From a virus, in the IMG/VR virus record IMGVR_UViG_3300049218_000313, positions 62,001 to 126,000 of that record: a stretch of DNA of 64,000 nt, one strand, 5' to 3'. A model generated the notes under the pieces. That model did no database searches. It was not told the DNA's origin and worked only from the letters and a program-made list of their open reading frames with translations. Shown here one piece after another: positions 7,924 through 18,700 of the stretch. Made by a program: the position numbers and the translations under genes. Position 1 is the stretch's first letter. Each line of letters begins with the position of its first letter.

Positions 7924-10900
7924 CTACATGTCCTTGTAGACGAAGTAGGTCCCCGCGGGGACGGTCTCATCGAAGGCCCATGATACCGCCTGACCCAGGG
8001 TCACGAGAACGCTGGTCCATTCGACGGGCACAATGCCCGTTCCCGTCGAGCGGATGTAGCAGGTGAGCGTCGAGCCACTGTTCGTCGGACCGGCGGGCGT
8101 GACCGCCTGCGTCAGTGTGAAGCCGGCGGGGTTGTAGTCCCCGAAGACGCAGACCACGTCGCTGGCGGTTCCGCCGTTGAACTCACCGTAGGCCACGATG
8201 ACGTCCCCGGCATTGGGCTGGTAGCCGACCACGGCGACCCCGTTGACCGTTCGCACTGCGTACCCCTTACCGGCCGCAGCCCCGCTGCGCAGCACAACGT
8301 TGTCGCCGGCGGAGACGGCCCCCACCTGCTCTACGCTGGTCACGGTAAAGGTCAGAAGAAAGCCGACACCCGAGGCCGCGAAGCTAGTACCGCCCAGTAC
8401 AGCACCCACCCCCGGCGGGAAGAAGTTGGGCAGCGTGAAGTCTACGGTGATGACCGGCCCGGAGTTGTAGCCGTCGTCCCAGATCTCGAGCGCGTAGGTG
8501 TTCGGGCTGCCTGCTCGCAGGGCGTTGATCTCGAGGGTGAGCTGCTGGATGGATACCGTCGAGCCCAGCGTGAAGGGGGCCCCAATGGCGGTGCCGGGCG
8601 CAACGTGGGTAACTGCATCAACAGAGCCCGCCGAGAAGTTGGCGTAGTCCTCAGTGTACAGAGGCTGGTCGAACTGGAAGATGCCGTCAAAGTAGGGCGT
8701 CGTGGTGAACGAGAATGTCGAGGAGCACGTGCCCATGATGGCGTCCTCGGGGCAGAGGTAGTTCTTGTCGAAGCCCCAGTACACGGGGTAGTTCGGCGTC
8801 GGGAACGTAGGCGCGCCGGTACCCGGGGCGTGGTCGTACTGGCTCACCCAACCGCCGCCCGCGGGGTTGGGCTGGTCGAACATCGTCGCTGCGCCGCGGG
8901 TGCTGCCGCCCATGTAGACGCCCGAGGTGAGCCCGAGGACCGTGTTCGCCGTCGAGGTGCCGTTGGCGTGGATGACGAGGCTCTCCGTGGCAAAGAGCAG
9001 CAGGCGCGTGCCGTTGTTGCCCCCGAGCCTCGCTGAGAGGCCGTTGCCGATGCCGCTGATGGCCGCCAGGGCCGCAGCCTGCGACGCCGAAGTCGTGGAC
9101 CCATTGAAGGTGACGCTGAGCGACTCTCCGTTGACGGTCACGCCGAGTGTCTTGCCCGCCAGAGAGCCGCCTGTCCCGTAGAGCGACGCGCTGGTCATGT
9201 CCGCTGTTCCACCAACGAGGATGGGCAGCTCCGAACCGGCGAAGCACGCACCCGCGAAGAGGCTCAAGGTCCCGGACATGGACACCGAGTCGGATGTGTC
9301 GACCGTTGTGTCGCCCGTTGTACCCAGAGCTTCGAGCACGACAAAGAGGGGGTACGTGTACGTCGGCTTGATGCGCAGGACGAACGAACGCGCGAACAGA
9401 AGCGCCTGGAGGTTGAAGGCGGCCGCGTCGACACGCACCAGGAACTTGAAGAACTTCTCGACCTCGAAGAAGACACCCTGCTCGAGGTAGCCCTGGAACC
9501 AGGTCGGGTCGCTGATGTAGTCGTCGACCTCGACACCCTGAACGAGCGGAGCGAACTGCGCCACCGTGTCTCCCACCACGTAGGGTTTCCCCGTCGTCGG
9601 GTTGGTCTCGAGAGGCAAAGACGGTGGCCAGGTGTACTCACGCACGATGGCTGTGTTGGCCAGGTCCTGCACGAGTATCTGCCCCTGTGTCACGCTGAAG
9701 TCGTCCCGTACGGAGAGGATGGTGCCGGCCTGCTCGGCGAAGGGCAGCCCGAGCAAGATCTGGGTACCTGCACGCAGGTTGAACACCGTGGGTCCGTTCC
9801 AGTAGGCGTACCAGAGGCCCTGCACGGCAGAGAGGTAGTCGACGTTGCTTGGCAGCTGCGCGAGGTCGTCGAGTGTGAAGTTTGCGGGGATGCCGAAGTT
9901 GCCCTCGATGGCGGGTCGGTTATCGAGGAAGCTGGTCTCGGCCCAGAGCTGGGGCGGAGGCGCCTGACCCTCCCACACGTCGTTGCCCCCTGCATCGGAG
10001 GGCACGGGGGTGATGAAGCGCAGGCAGTTCTGGCCGCGGAAGGTGTCGACGAAGAAGTCGACGTTGCGTCGCAGTACCGCGGTGTCGTCCGTCGACTGGA
10101 TGATCTCCTGTAGCAGCGGGACATCGACGATGAGCGGGTCGAGTGGGATGTACTTCCGCCGCAGCACGCTGAACAGGTAGACCGAGTACACCGCCGGCGT
10201 AGCGAGGTAGGACCCGACGATGGTGGCATCGACGGGCAGGTTGGCGGTGAGCGCCTCGCAGGACCCAAGCACGGGGCCCTGAAGCGTCGTGATGGCGTTG
10301 GTTTGGTTGTTGATGACCTCGTAGGTGACGATGTCGCTCACCTCGCAGAGGCCGTTCCAGAAGTCGAGATCTTGCGACACGACGGTGCCCGCGATGGTCC
10401 ACACCGTGTCCGCCGGTGAGGGCAGGGCGTCGAGCAAAACAAGGCGCTGGAAGTAGAACGGATCGCTTGGGTCATCGACCACGTTGGCGATGCGGTAGGC
10501 AACGCCGTCGATGCAGAGGAAGTCGTTGAGCTCGATGTCCAGGTACTGCAGGCTCCGTTCGACGCGGTACGTGTTCAACGAAACGACAGAAGCGCCCAGG
10601 GTGCCTGTGGGAGCTCCATTCATCTGTCCGACGGAGTAGATCGGACAGGTAGATGTCGTCAGGACCGAGAAGGGAAACGGCGCGTCAATACGCAGGCGGG
10701 TGATGTTACCGGCACGCGCGGAGATCTCTCGGACGATGATGCGCGCGTCGAGCTGCGCGAAGGCCGCCTGCATGATGGCGGCGATGGCGTCTGGCGTGTA
10801 CGGGTTCGGCGCGGTGAACGAGATGATCGTCGGGAAGGAGTAGATGGAGAACTGGATGTCGAGGTGAGTGCCCGCAACACCGGTGATGCCGGCGTTGGCG

Positions 10901-12513
10901 ATGTTGATGGACTCGACCCCCGAGTAGACCGCGCGCACGGTCGACAGAGCGATGAGCGTCGGGCTCTCCTGCATCAGCAGGTCGTAGTGCAGCCACCGAC
11001 GCTGGAAGGTGCGCTGGATGTCGCGCAGGCTCTTGTTGTAGTCGACCTGCCAGAGACGAAGTAGCTCCGCCGCGGCAACCTGCGCGAGGCCTTGCCAGAA
11101 CGTCGTGATGCGCTGGCTGTCGTCGATGAGGTTCCAGAAGTCCGAGAGGTAGTTCCAGATGAACGACAGGTCAGGAGTGCAGCCGCGGGCAACCGCGGTG
11201 ACCACTACGTTGCAGATCATCTCCGAGGGCTCTGAGAAGAGCGCCCCGTTGAAGACGGTGAGGTTGAACTTCCAGATGCCCGCCACGTCCGGGTAGAAGG
11301 TCGGCCGCACCACGGTGGGCGTGTTGAGCCCGTTCTGGGGGAGGTACTTGAACGTCGTGGGGCTCGAGAGGTCGTCCGGCACTACGTAGCCGTCGATCAG
11401 CACGAAGAAGCCATCCACGTCCGTGCCCGTACCCGAGATGACGTAGACAGTGCCGCCCAAAACGATGATGTCGCCCGAGGAGATTGGTGCGGTGCCGTTA
11501 AGCGTGCCCAGATCTGCCGAGTAGAGGCGATTGGTGAAGCCCGTGGGAGGCGAGAGCGGGTAGGTGAGGCCGTCGGTGCCGTCGAAGAGGTACTGGCTGC
11601 CCGGAGGGGCGTCCACGAGCTGCCAGAGGTAAGTCAGGGGCGCAGCCTGCGGGTCGTAGCTCGCCGAGCCGTCGAGGCGCAGAATCTCGCAGAACTGGAT
11701 GGCCTGGTCGACGCCCGCATTGGCGATGGGCTGCAGGGCAGGAATGACGAGCCCTGTGCCCAGACAGATGCTGTTGAGCGCGGCGTACGTGGGCGCCGTG
11801 AGGGTTCCGCGAACGCTGACGAAGGTCTCACTGGGCGGCGTGACCGCGGCGCTCGATGAGGGAATGGCAGGCAGTACGTACCGCAGCTGGTGTCCCAGCG
11901 TCGGCAGGTCAGCAGTGCGCGTCACGTAGACGTAGACCGCCCCCGTCGAGAAGCTCATGGCGAGCCGGATGGTCCAGTACTCCCCCTCACTGACGAGAAC
12001 CTGGCTGCCAGGCAGGTCCTGCACGGGCGTGTCGAGCACCAGGGTATTGCTGCTATCGAGGTGCACCGAGCCGGTGTACGCGAGGCCGATCTTCGAGAAG
12101 AACAACCCGACGCACCCGCCGGCTGCAGCGAACGTTCCGAAGTACGCATGGCTGAGCGGGATGTTCGAGAAGTCGGGTGGCAGGTGCTCGAAGAAGACCG
12201 TGAACTCGAAGGTGAAGTTGCTCGGCACCCCGACGTCGAGGATCATCGCCGCATCGGTCGTTTCGTAGTCGCCGCCCGAATCGAGCTCCTGGTCGAGGGT
12301 GACGGGATCGATGGGAAGCTGCGAACCGTCGCCCACCGTCGAGACACCCGTGTGCGTCAGGATGGTGGAGATGGGACCGCACGGGCCGACGCAGTAGATG
12401 TCGAAGGGCAGCACGAAGGGCAGCGGCCCGCCGATGTCCGGGGTAAGCGCACCGCCCCAGGGACTCTGTCCCCAGGCGCCCGTGCCCCAACCCGGTGCGA
12501 TGCAATTCGACAT
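7924..12513 (-). CDS. Giant virion/baseplate protein, 1529 aa, with PKD-like domain
   Basis: Starts MSNCIAPGWGTGAWGQSPWG. A PKD/Ig-like domain begins near residue 260 (PIANAGVDQAIQF, then LDGSASYDP and LTYLWQL). Residues about 1105-1195 form a module (LYGTGG ... NTVLGLTSG) and about 1386-1430 a second one (LLTFTVTSV ... VLRSG ... VNG); both recur in the same order in the 1169-residue protein at 39341-42850. A middle part near residues 450-560 is helical (FLWNYLSDFWNLI type). No signal peptide. Size and location next to the baseplate-J-like gene suggest a baseplate or tail-tip scaffold, possibly host-binding. Confidence 0.8.
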   Translation of the reverse strand: MSNCIAPGWGTGAWGQSPWGGALTPDIGGPLPFVLPFDIYCVGPCGPISTILTHTGVSTVGDGSQLPIDPVTLDQELDSGGDYETTDAAMILDVGVPSNFTFEFTVFFEHLPPDFSNIPLSHAYFGTFAAAGGCVGLFFSKIGLAYTGSVHLDSSNTLVLDTPVQDLPGSQVLVSEGEYWTIRLAMSFSTGAVYVYVTRTADLPTLGHQLRYVLPAIPSSSAAVTPPSETFVSVRGTLTAPTYAALNSICLGTGLVIPALQPIANAGVDQAIQFCEILRLDGSASYDPQAAPLTYLWQLVDAPPGSQYLFDGTDGLTYPLSPPTGFTNRLYSADLGTLNGTAPISSGDIIVLGGTVYVISGTGTDVDGFFVLIDGYVVPDDLSSPTTFKYLPQNGLNTPTVVRPTFYPDVAGIWKFNLTVFNGALFSEPSEMICNVVVTAVARGCTPDLSFIWNYLSDFWNLIDDSQRITTFWQGLAQVAAAELLRLWQVDYNKSLRDIQRTFQRRWLHYDLLMQESPTLIALSTVRAVYSGVESINIANAGITGVAGTHLDIQFSIYSFPTIISFTAPNPYTPDAIAAIMQAAFAQLDARIIVREISARAGNITRLRIDAPFPFSVLTTSTCPIYSVGQMNGAPTGTLGASVVSLNTYRVERSLQYLDIELNDFLCIDGVAYRIANVVDDPSDPFYFQRLVLLDALPSPADTVWTIAGTVVSQDLDFWNGLCEVSDIVTYEVINNQTNAITTLQGPVLGSCEALTANLPVDATIVGSYLATPAVYSVYLFSVLRRKYIPLDPLIVDVPLLQEIIQSTDDTAVLRRNVDFFVDTFRGQNCLRFITPVPSDAGGNDVWEGQAPPPQLWAETSFLDNRPAIEGNFGIPANFTLDDLAQLPSNVDYLSAVQGLWYAYWNGPTVFNLRAGTQILLGLPFAEQAGTILSVRDDFSVTQGQILVQDLANTAIVREYTWPPSLPLETNPTTGKPYVVGDTVAQFAPLVQGVEVDDYISDPTWFQGYLEQGVFFEVEKFFKFLVRVDAAAFNLQALLFARSFVLRIKPTYTYPLFVVLEALGTTGDTTVDTSDSVSMSGTLSLFAGACFAGSELPILVGGTADMTSASLYGTGGSLAGKTLGVTVNGESLSVTFNGSTTSASQAAALAAISGIGNGLSARLGGNNGTRLLLFATESLVIHANGTSTANTVLGLTSGVYMGGSTRGAATMFDQPNPAGGGWVSQYDHAPGTGAPTFPTPNYPVYWGFDKNYLCPEDAIMGTCSSTFSFTTTPYFDGIFQFDQPLYTEDYANFSAGSVDAVTHVAPGTAIGAPFTLGSTVSIQQLTLEINALRAGSPNTYALEIWDDGYNSGPVITVDFTLPNFFPPGVGAVLGGTSFAASGVGFLLTFTVTSVEQVGAVSAGDNVVLRSGAAAGKGYAVRTVNGVAVVGYQPNAGDVIVAYGEFNGGTASDVVCVFGDYNPAGFTLTQAVTPAGPTNSGSTLTCYIRSTGTGIVPVEWTSVLVTLGQAVSWAFDETVPAGTYFVYKDM

Positions 12514-12522
12514 CGACTCTCC

Positions 12523-15390
12523 TCACGCCAGGGGCGAGTAGCGCCAAGAGCGGAACGAGCGGAGGTGTCCGAGAGCTCCCGCGACACTCTCGTACTCCGT
12601 GTTGTCGAACGTGACCTGGTAGACGTAGTTCCCCAGTGGCACGAGCATGGGATGCGGCGCATATCCGTTCGCGACCGCCAGGTTGGAGTAGACGCCCTGG
12701 TAGGTCATCGTCAGATCGTAGACGCGCGCCTGCGAAGTCGCGGCAGACGCCCACAACAGCCAGTACTGACCGTCCAGGTAGACCGCCCTGCTCCCCTCGT
12801 AGGTGACGGCCGTTGTGTCCGACGCGACCGCGGCCCAGGTGCCTCCCGGACTCGAGGACGAAGCGAGCGCGGGGTAGAAGGCGCTCGAGGTGCTCGGAGC
12901 GAGTACGTAGGCCAGCCACCACGTCGAGCCGTCGAAGAAGCAGTACGGGTCGTAAGAGCCGATGCTCCCGGACGTGCCAGGCAAGCTGGGAGTCGTCACG
13001 GAGTTCACGACATGCGCGCCCGACAGAAGGTTCAGCGCGGTCTCGTGCTTGTAGAGGATGTTGATGTACGGCCCACCAGAGCCCACCTCGGTGTTGGCCC
13101 AGGACGAGATGAAGAAGTAGAAGCCCCCGCTGCCGTCCTCGATGATGTGCGCTGCGTTGTCGTTTTGGATGACGCCGAGGGTCGCGGTAGTAGCGCCCGT
13201 GGTCCCGGTATATGCCGTCGTCAGCGTGATGGACCCGGACGACACGCTCTGAACGACGTAGTACACGCCCGGCTGAGCAGCGAACTGCACGACCGAGTTC
13301 TGGAACAGAATGCCCACCTGAGAGGTGCTCGTAGTCACACTCGTGGACGCAGCGGTCGTGAACGTCCCAGACAGCGAAGCACTCGTGCTCGGCGCAGTGC
13401 CTGCCGCCGTGATGCGGTCGACCATGATGGCCCCGACCTGCGTCAGTGTTCTGGCAACGAGGTCGTAGGTGAACACGCCACAGTACGCGGACGCGCCAGG
13501 GTCGGTCGCCGTGGCTGTCAGCCACACCTGGTTGCCGCTAAGAACGGGGGAACCGCTGGCAGCAGAGACGACGCACGTGTCGCGCAGACCGCTTGCACCG
13601 AAGCTGCCGACCTTGAAGTTCGAGAACGACACCGTGAGGGCGGCACCGTTGTTGGGGAAGTAAGCGGCGGCCCACGATCCGTACCAAGTGTTGGCGACCA
13701 CGGAACCGTACGTGCGGAAGTCGTAGTGCGAGCTCAGACCGGCTGTGCTGATGGCTGTCCACGTGCCGCCGGACGGGCAGTACCAGATCGTCGCGTTGTC
13801 GCCGACGAGCGAGAAGCCGAGGTCGAACGGTGGAGTCCACGAAACGCTGACCTGGGCGATGCCGTCGGTGCTCGTGCCAGCGATCTTGATGTGGATGCGT
13901 ACGTACCCAGAGTTCTGCCTCCAGGTCGCGTAGCAGTAGTTGTTCGAGTCCTTCGCGATGCCGACCGAGTAGTCCTCGTAGGTGCTGCCGCCTGTGTTGC
14001 TCGCCGCGGCGATGTGGATCGTGGCGCAGACCTGCGGCATCCCGATAGGGGCGCCCTCGAGCATCAGGTTGTTGTACTGGGTGGACCCGTCACCCGTCTG
14101 GGTGAAGGTGAACTCAGAGCTGACGACCGTCGCCGTGTTCGGCACGCCCTCCGAGACCATCGTCCAAGGTGCGTAGGCCCCCTGCGTGGCCGCGCTTGTG
14201 TACCCGGTGTACTGGCTGGCCAGTGTGATGGTCGTAGAAGTGACGCTCTGAACCTGGTACCAGACGAACGCCTGCGTCTGGAAAGCAATCGAGCTGCCCG
14301 CCTTCAGCACCGAGGTCTGGTCTACCGTTGTAGTGACCGTCGTAGAGCTGTTGGTCACAGAGAAGGTCCCAGATAGCGCAGGCGCCGTGAAGGCACTCTC
14401 GGTGAACGACTCGGTCAGGTACACCAGGCTGGGAGGCTGGATGCCCACGCCCGTGGCCAGCAGAGGATCGATGTTCGCGACCTCGTGCGGGTTCAGGTCG
14501 ACAGGGTTGTTCTCTTGCGCACTGCTGGTAGCCCCGAACTCCCAGTCAGAGCCCGTCCACTGCAGTGCTCCCGCCGAGAGCCCAGGCAGAGGCTGTCCCA
14601 GAATGCCGATGACTTCCTGGTCGGTGCTCGAGCCGAAGAGGTCACCGTTTGCGATGAAGCCACTCGGACCCGACGAAAAGACCCACGCGGTGCCGTTGTA
14701 CGTGAGGTAGCCCTCGGTGAGCGTCGGCAGTGCGTGGCGGAGGAGCCCCGTGACTTCCCAAGAGAATGTCGTGCCCCCGAGGTCACCCCCGGCCGAAACC
14801 TCCTGGTAGGTCCAGAAGGAGCCTGTGTACGTGAGGCAGCCGAGGCCGAGCGTACCTGGTAGCGGCTCCCCCAGGATGCCAACGACTTCCTGCGAGGTGG
14901 ACGTTCCGCTCAAGTCCCCGCCGGGCGTGAACGACGACCCGCCGAGGTTCGCCAGTATGTCGGCGAGTATGAACTCGAGCGCAGCGGACCAGCCACGCAC
15001 GTTGCCTTCCATGTTGTCTTCGGCTGGCAGTTCACCGACACCCGGGATGCGCCAGCCGCGGTTCACCAGGGTGCCCGTGTTGTTGTAGCGAACGGCCGCG
15101 ACGAGAACCTGCACATTGCCAGGGCCGCCGCCGCTCGTGGCGAGCTGCACGCGGTAGGTGCCCGCCAGGTCCGGGGTGAAGGTGGCGCTCGACTCGTTCG
15201 CGTCAGCTAGCACCGCGGCGCTGCCTGCCGGGATGCTCAAGAACTCCCACGCGTAGGAGATGTTGCCGCTCGTCGTGCAGCGACAAGTAACCTCCCAGGA
15301 AAGCCACAGGTCGTCGCGCGCGATGCCCGGCGAGCCGTAGGACGGCGTCGAGGGGCGTGCCTGGTCAAAGGCAATGATGGCACCGGGCAT
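12523..15390 (-). CDS. Tail fibre-like protein, 955 aa, with internal repeats and propeller-like C-terminus
   Basis: Begins with an Ig/PKD-like domain (YAWEFLSIPAGSAAVLADAN, about residues 45-65). Residues about 155-285 hold three copies of a roughly 43-residue unit (GGDLSGTSTSQEVVGILG and variants with PLPG), typical of long-tail-fibre shafts. A module of about 65 residues starting LSGTF occurs twice (about 338-404 and 668-733). The last 200 residues contain YDPYCFFDGSTWWLAYV and YLDGQYWLLWAS, resembling blades of GH43-type beta-propellers. I infer a fibre with a carbohydrate-binding or sugar-cleaving tip; catalytic residues cannot be assigned. Confidence 0.75.
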   Translation of the reverse strand: MPGAIIAFDQARPSTPSYGSPGIARDDLWLSWEVTCRCTTSGNISYAWEFLSIPAGSAAVLADANESSATFTPDLAGTYRVQLATSGGGPGNVQVLVAAVRYNNTGTLVNRGWRIPGVGELPAEDNMEGNVRGWSAALEFILADILANLGGSSFTPGGDLSGTSTSQEVVGILGEPLPGTLGLGCLTYTGSFWTYQEVSAGGDLGGTTFSWEVTGLLRHALPTLTEGYLTYNGTAWVFSSGPSGFIANGDLFGSSTDQEVIGILGQPLPGLSAGALQWTGSDWEFGATSSAQENNPVDLNPHEVANIDPLLATGVGIQPPSLVYLTESFTESAFTAPALSGTFSVTNSSTTVTTTVDQTSVLKAGSSIAFQTQAFVWYQVQSVTSTTITLASQYTGYTSAATQGAYAPWTMVSEGVPNTATVVSSEFTFTQTGDGSTQYNNLMLEGAPIGMPQVCATIHIAAASNTGGSTYEDYSVGIAKDSNNYCYATWRQNSGYVRIHIKIAGTSTDGIAQVSVSWTPPFDLGFSLVGDNATIWYCPSGGTWTAISTAGLSSHYDFRTYGSVVANTWYGSWAAAYFPNNGAALTVSFSNFKVGSFGASGLRDTCVVSAASGSPVLSGNQVWLTATATDPGASAYCGVFTYDLVARTLTQVGAIMVDRITAAGTAPSTSASLSGTFTTAASTSVTTSTSQVGILFQNSVVQFAAQPGVYYVVQSVSSGSITLTTAYTGTTGATTATLGVIQNDNAAHIIEDGSGGFYFFISSWANTEVGSGGPYINILYKHETALNLLSGAHVVNSVTTPSLPGTSGSIGSYDPYCFFDGSTWWLAYVLAPSTSSAFYPALASSSSPGGTWAAVASDTTAVTYEGSRAVYLDGQYWLLWASAATSQARVYDLTMTYQGVYSNLAVANGYAPHPMLVPLGNYVYQVTFDNTEYESVAGALGHLRSFRSWRYSPLA

Positions 15391-15398
15391 TGTTGTCC

Positions 15399-15407
15399 TC
15401 TTATACT
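15399..15407 (-). promoter_or_regulatory. TATAAGAGG element just before the 955-aa gene
   Basis: Minus-strand AGTATAAGAGG, only about 10 bases before the ATG at 15390. It resembles the GGNATAAG sites, but AAGAGG also works as the ribosome site here, so this copy may not be a promoter. Confidence 0.3.
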
Positions 15408-15427
15408 CGCTGCTCTAGGTTCTGAGA

Positions 15428-15706
15428 ATGGTCATCAAGCCCATGGATCCAGCGCTCGTGCTGAAGGCGGTAGAAGGCTACCAGAACGAGCTCGCCCCGG
15501 AGGCCAAGGCGCTCGAGGCGTTCTACCGGCAGTTCGTGTGCACGCACTGCGGGGGGCCATGCCGCAAGGAGTTCGTCCGCGGGCACGTCTTCTCGGACCC
15601 CGACGTGGCGGTACCGCGCGCGTGCTTGCGTTGTACTTCCTGCGGACTGTTGTTCGATCCCCACTCGGGTCTCCTTGTCGAAGGGCCTACGTCAAGGTCC
15701 GAGTAA
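15428..15706 (+). CDS. Small Cys-pair protein on the plus strand
   Basis: 92 residues on the opposite strand to its neighbours (ATG at 15428, alternative at 15443). It has two cysteine clusters, CTHCGGPC and CLRCTSCG, separated by about 25 residues, a zinc-ribbon arrangement. The first 30 residues are helical and charged. Its end overlaps the end of the baseplate gene by 20 bases, a tail-to-tail meeting. The Cys spacing and amino-acid makeup look coding, but the isolated orientation lowers confidence. Possible small regulator or nucleic-acid-binding protein. Confidence 0.6.
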   Translation: MVIKPMDPALVLKAVEGYQNELAPEAKALEAFYRQFVCTHCGGPCRKEFVRGHVFSDPDVAVPRACLRCTSCGLLFDPHSGLLVEGPTSRSE

Positions 15707-18700
15707 CCAGCAGTACGTCGGGGATGAAGGCAGCCAGCGAGCCCGTGTTGAGCGAGTCCTGGCTGCGCTCGACCGTGATGGTGCGGTCGAAGTTGTGGAT
15801 GACCGCCAGCAGCGTGATGGGGTTCTGGATGGAGATGGCCCCGCGGTTGTAGGCCAGCTGGTTGAGCTCACTGGCGTCCAGCGTCTGGGCGGGCTCGAGC
15901 CCGTTGATGTACGTCTGGATGTCCGACGTGAGAAGGCTCTCGGCGGAGCCGCCCGCGTACGTCAGCGAGAACCGCACGAAGTACGGGATGAGGTGGCGCG
16001 CGAGCGGGCTCTCGTTGATGACGCGCTCGGTGTCGCTGCGGATGTAGTTGTCGACGTTGGCCACAGTGTTGCTGCGGTCGTAGTTGACCTGTAGGTTCTG
16101 CCCCGGCAGCAGTGTGGCATTGGAGGGGTCGTCACTCGTACCCACCTCGAGGATGGACGTCGAGATGTGCAACTTGGGCTTCTCGACCGGCGAGAAGGTG
16201 AGGTTCGGGTCGTCGGTGGTCAGGTAGTAACCGTCGGACTGGAAGCCCTTGACGGTCATCTGAAGGTCGGCGCCGATGTTGTACGAATCGCCGGTACCCT
16301 GCGAGATTAGCTCGACGTCGAAATAGTAGAGGTTGGCCGTCTCGACCTGCGTGGACATCGTGGTCGAAACAATGCGCTGAACACCCGCACGCAGCACCTG
16401 GAACTGCTGGATGGCCTGGCCGTCATCCGCCGTGGAGGCGAAAGAAGTGAGGTAGGGCGCCGGCGCGTCGGGGTCGATGACGACCTGGTGCACGTCGCCA
16501 GCCGGGCCCACCATGTCGATCTGGTAGGTGCCCTTGATGGGCGAATTGTTGCTCTGGTCGACGCCCGCCACCAAAGAGAAGCCCAGGAGTGCATTGGCGC
16601 TGTTCGACGCGCTCGAGCCACGCACGATGATCTCGACGTCCGCCTGGAACTCGAGGTAGGCGGGCGTGCCCGTGCTGAGAGAGCAGACCGTCTGGCCGAC
16701 GACCTCGTTGATCTGGTTGACGAGCCCCGTCGTTGTGACGTCCGTCGAAGGGATGGAGCTCGAGTCGTTGACGAAGATGATGTTCTTGTCGACTCCACCA
16801 CCCACGTTCAGAGTGATGATCTTGGTGGCCAGCATGGAGACAGAATTGCCCAGCGCCACGGTGCCCAGCAGCGGGACGTAGTCGATGACCAGAAGGTCGC
16901 CCTTCTGAATGCCCTGAGCGATGAAGTCGGTCGAAAGCGACTCGAAGTACAGGTCCGACGGCAGCGCTCCGTTCACGTTCCCATCAGTGGGCTGCGTGCC
17001 GCTCGGCAACGACGGGATGCGCTGGTAGTTGTTCGTCGGGTCGGGAATATAGTTGTACTCGGAGCCGTCCAGCGCCGTGTAGGTGAAGAGTGTGTTCGAG
17101 TCGACCTGGAAGCTGGTCGGGTCCATGAAGTAGCAGCGCGCGGTGCCGAGCGAGCGGGAACCGACCTGGATGTGCCGTGAGACCTCTGGGCTGAAATCGT
17201 TCTTGGTCCGCAGCGGGTCGTACTTCGTGTCGTTGTACGGAGCGTTGGGGACGGTGAGCCCGTCGTAGAAGCCAATCTGGTTGCCGTCGAGCACCTGGGC
17301 AACGTCGAAGACTGTGTCGAGCGCGGGACGGAGTGAAGCCCATCCACCACCACTGCTCGCGGTATCGATCTGCGACGCGCCAGGATCGCCAGAGCGGATG
17401 TCCCTTGAGGTGTAGTTGGTGACGCCGTCGTCGTAGCCGAAGAGGGTCGCGAGGGCGCTGCCCACAACACCGGCGTAGACCGTGGTGTTCGTGTCGATGG
17501 GCAGGATGCCCATGCGCTCCCCATCAGGGGTCACAACGGCCAGGCGCGAGATGCCCGTAGCCAGGAAGGCCGCCGAGTTGACCTGGTTGACGACGTCCGC
17601 GATGAAGAGCAGCCCCGCGGTGAGGGTGACGATGATGGGTGACGAGAGCCCGTCCCAGCCGATATGCAGCACGTTACGGCCGGACACGATGGTCACGCCC
17701 GTGGGGAAGGGCCGCGAGACGATACCGAGGATGCCGTCGTCGATGTCGGCCTTGACGCCGTGCGCTGAGTTCGCGAAGCCCTGTGACTCCACGTCGATGG
17801 GGTTGGCGTAGGGGATGGTGGTGCCGACAGGCTGCCCAGACGTGTCCAGCAGGTCGATGCTGTCAATGCGGATGAAGGGCAGGTCGAGTCCGCCAGCGGG
17901 GTTGGGCGTGAAGATGTAGTAGGACAGGTCGTTGGCCGAAGCGGGTAGCGACGGCGTAACCTGCAGGCGAGTGTAAAAGGGCGCCAGCGGCGCTGCGGTC
18001 ACCACGTAGTCGCCGGCGACCGGCCCGTTGGTGATGCGCACCACGTCGTTGACCCCTACGCCGTAGTTCTGGAAGTCAGTCCCGCCGTTGGTGGTGAGCG
18101 TCGACTGCCCAAGCACGGAGCTCATGTCGGAGCCAGAGACTTTCGTGTCCTTAGGCTCGACCAGGTCGATGAAGATCTCCGCGCTGATGCGCCAGCGGAA
18201 GGTGCCGGGGAGGTACGTGAACGCCGGAGAGACGACGAGAATGGGAGAAGAACCGTTGACCTGCACGACCTCGAGGATGCGGTAGGGGCCTGCGTTCGGG
18301 GGGTCGAGGATCTGCAGCGTGTAGCCGTAGAGGGGCGCGTCGTTGATGGCCTGCCACGTGGGGTCGTTCTCGGAGTAGCCACCAGGCACCCCCATGGTGA
18401 AGTCCAGCAGCTGCACGACCTGGTTATCGGGGTACGGCGGGTCGGAGGCCTCGAAGGCCAGCTTAGTGCCCGCGAGAAGAGGCTGGTCGTCGACGATGTC
18501 GCTGAGCACGAGCGAGTCCGAATCGAGCGCGGACGCGCGCACGTAGACGTCGGTGCAGCCGCCGATGTGGATCTCGTTGCTCGGGACCGTGACCGTGCCG
18601 TCCGGCTGGTTGGGGTAGAGAATGCCCCCGGGGATGTTCGACAGCGACAACGAAACCGCGCGCAGTGTCCAGACGCAGTTCGCGGCCTGGTAGCTGATGA

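Noticed and set aside
11890-14376. Long plus-strand frame opposite the 1529- and 955-residue genes
   Set aside because: Arg/Asp/Val-rich shadow of high-GC coding sequence, no ribosome site and no domain pattern.
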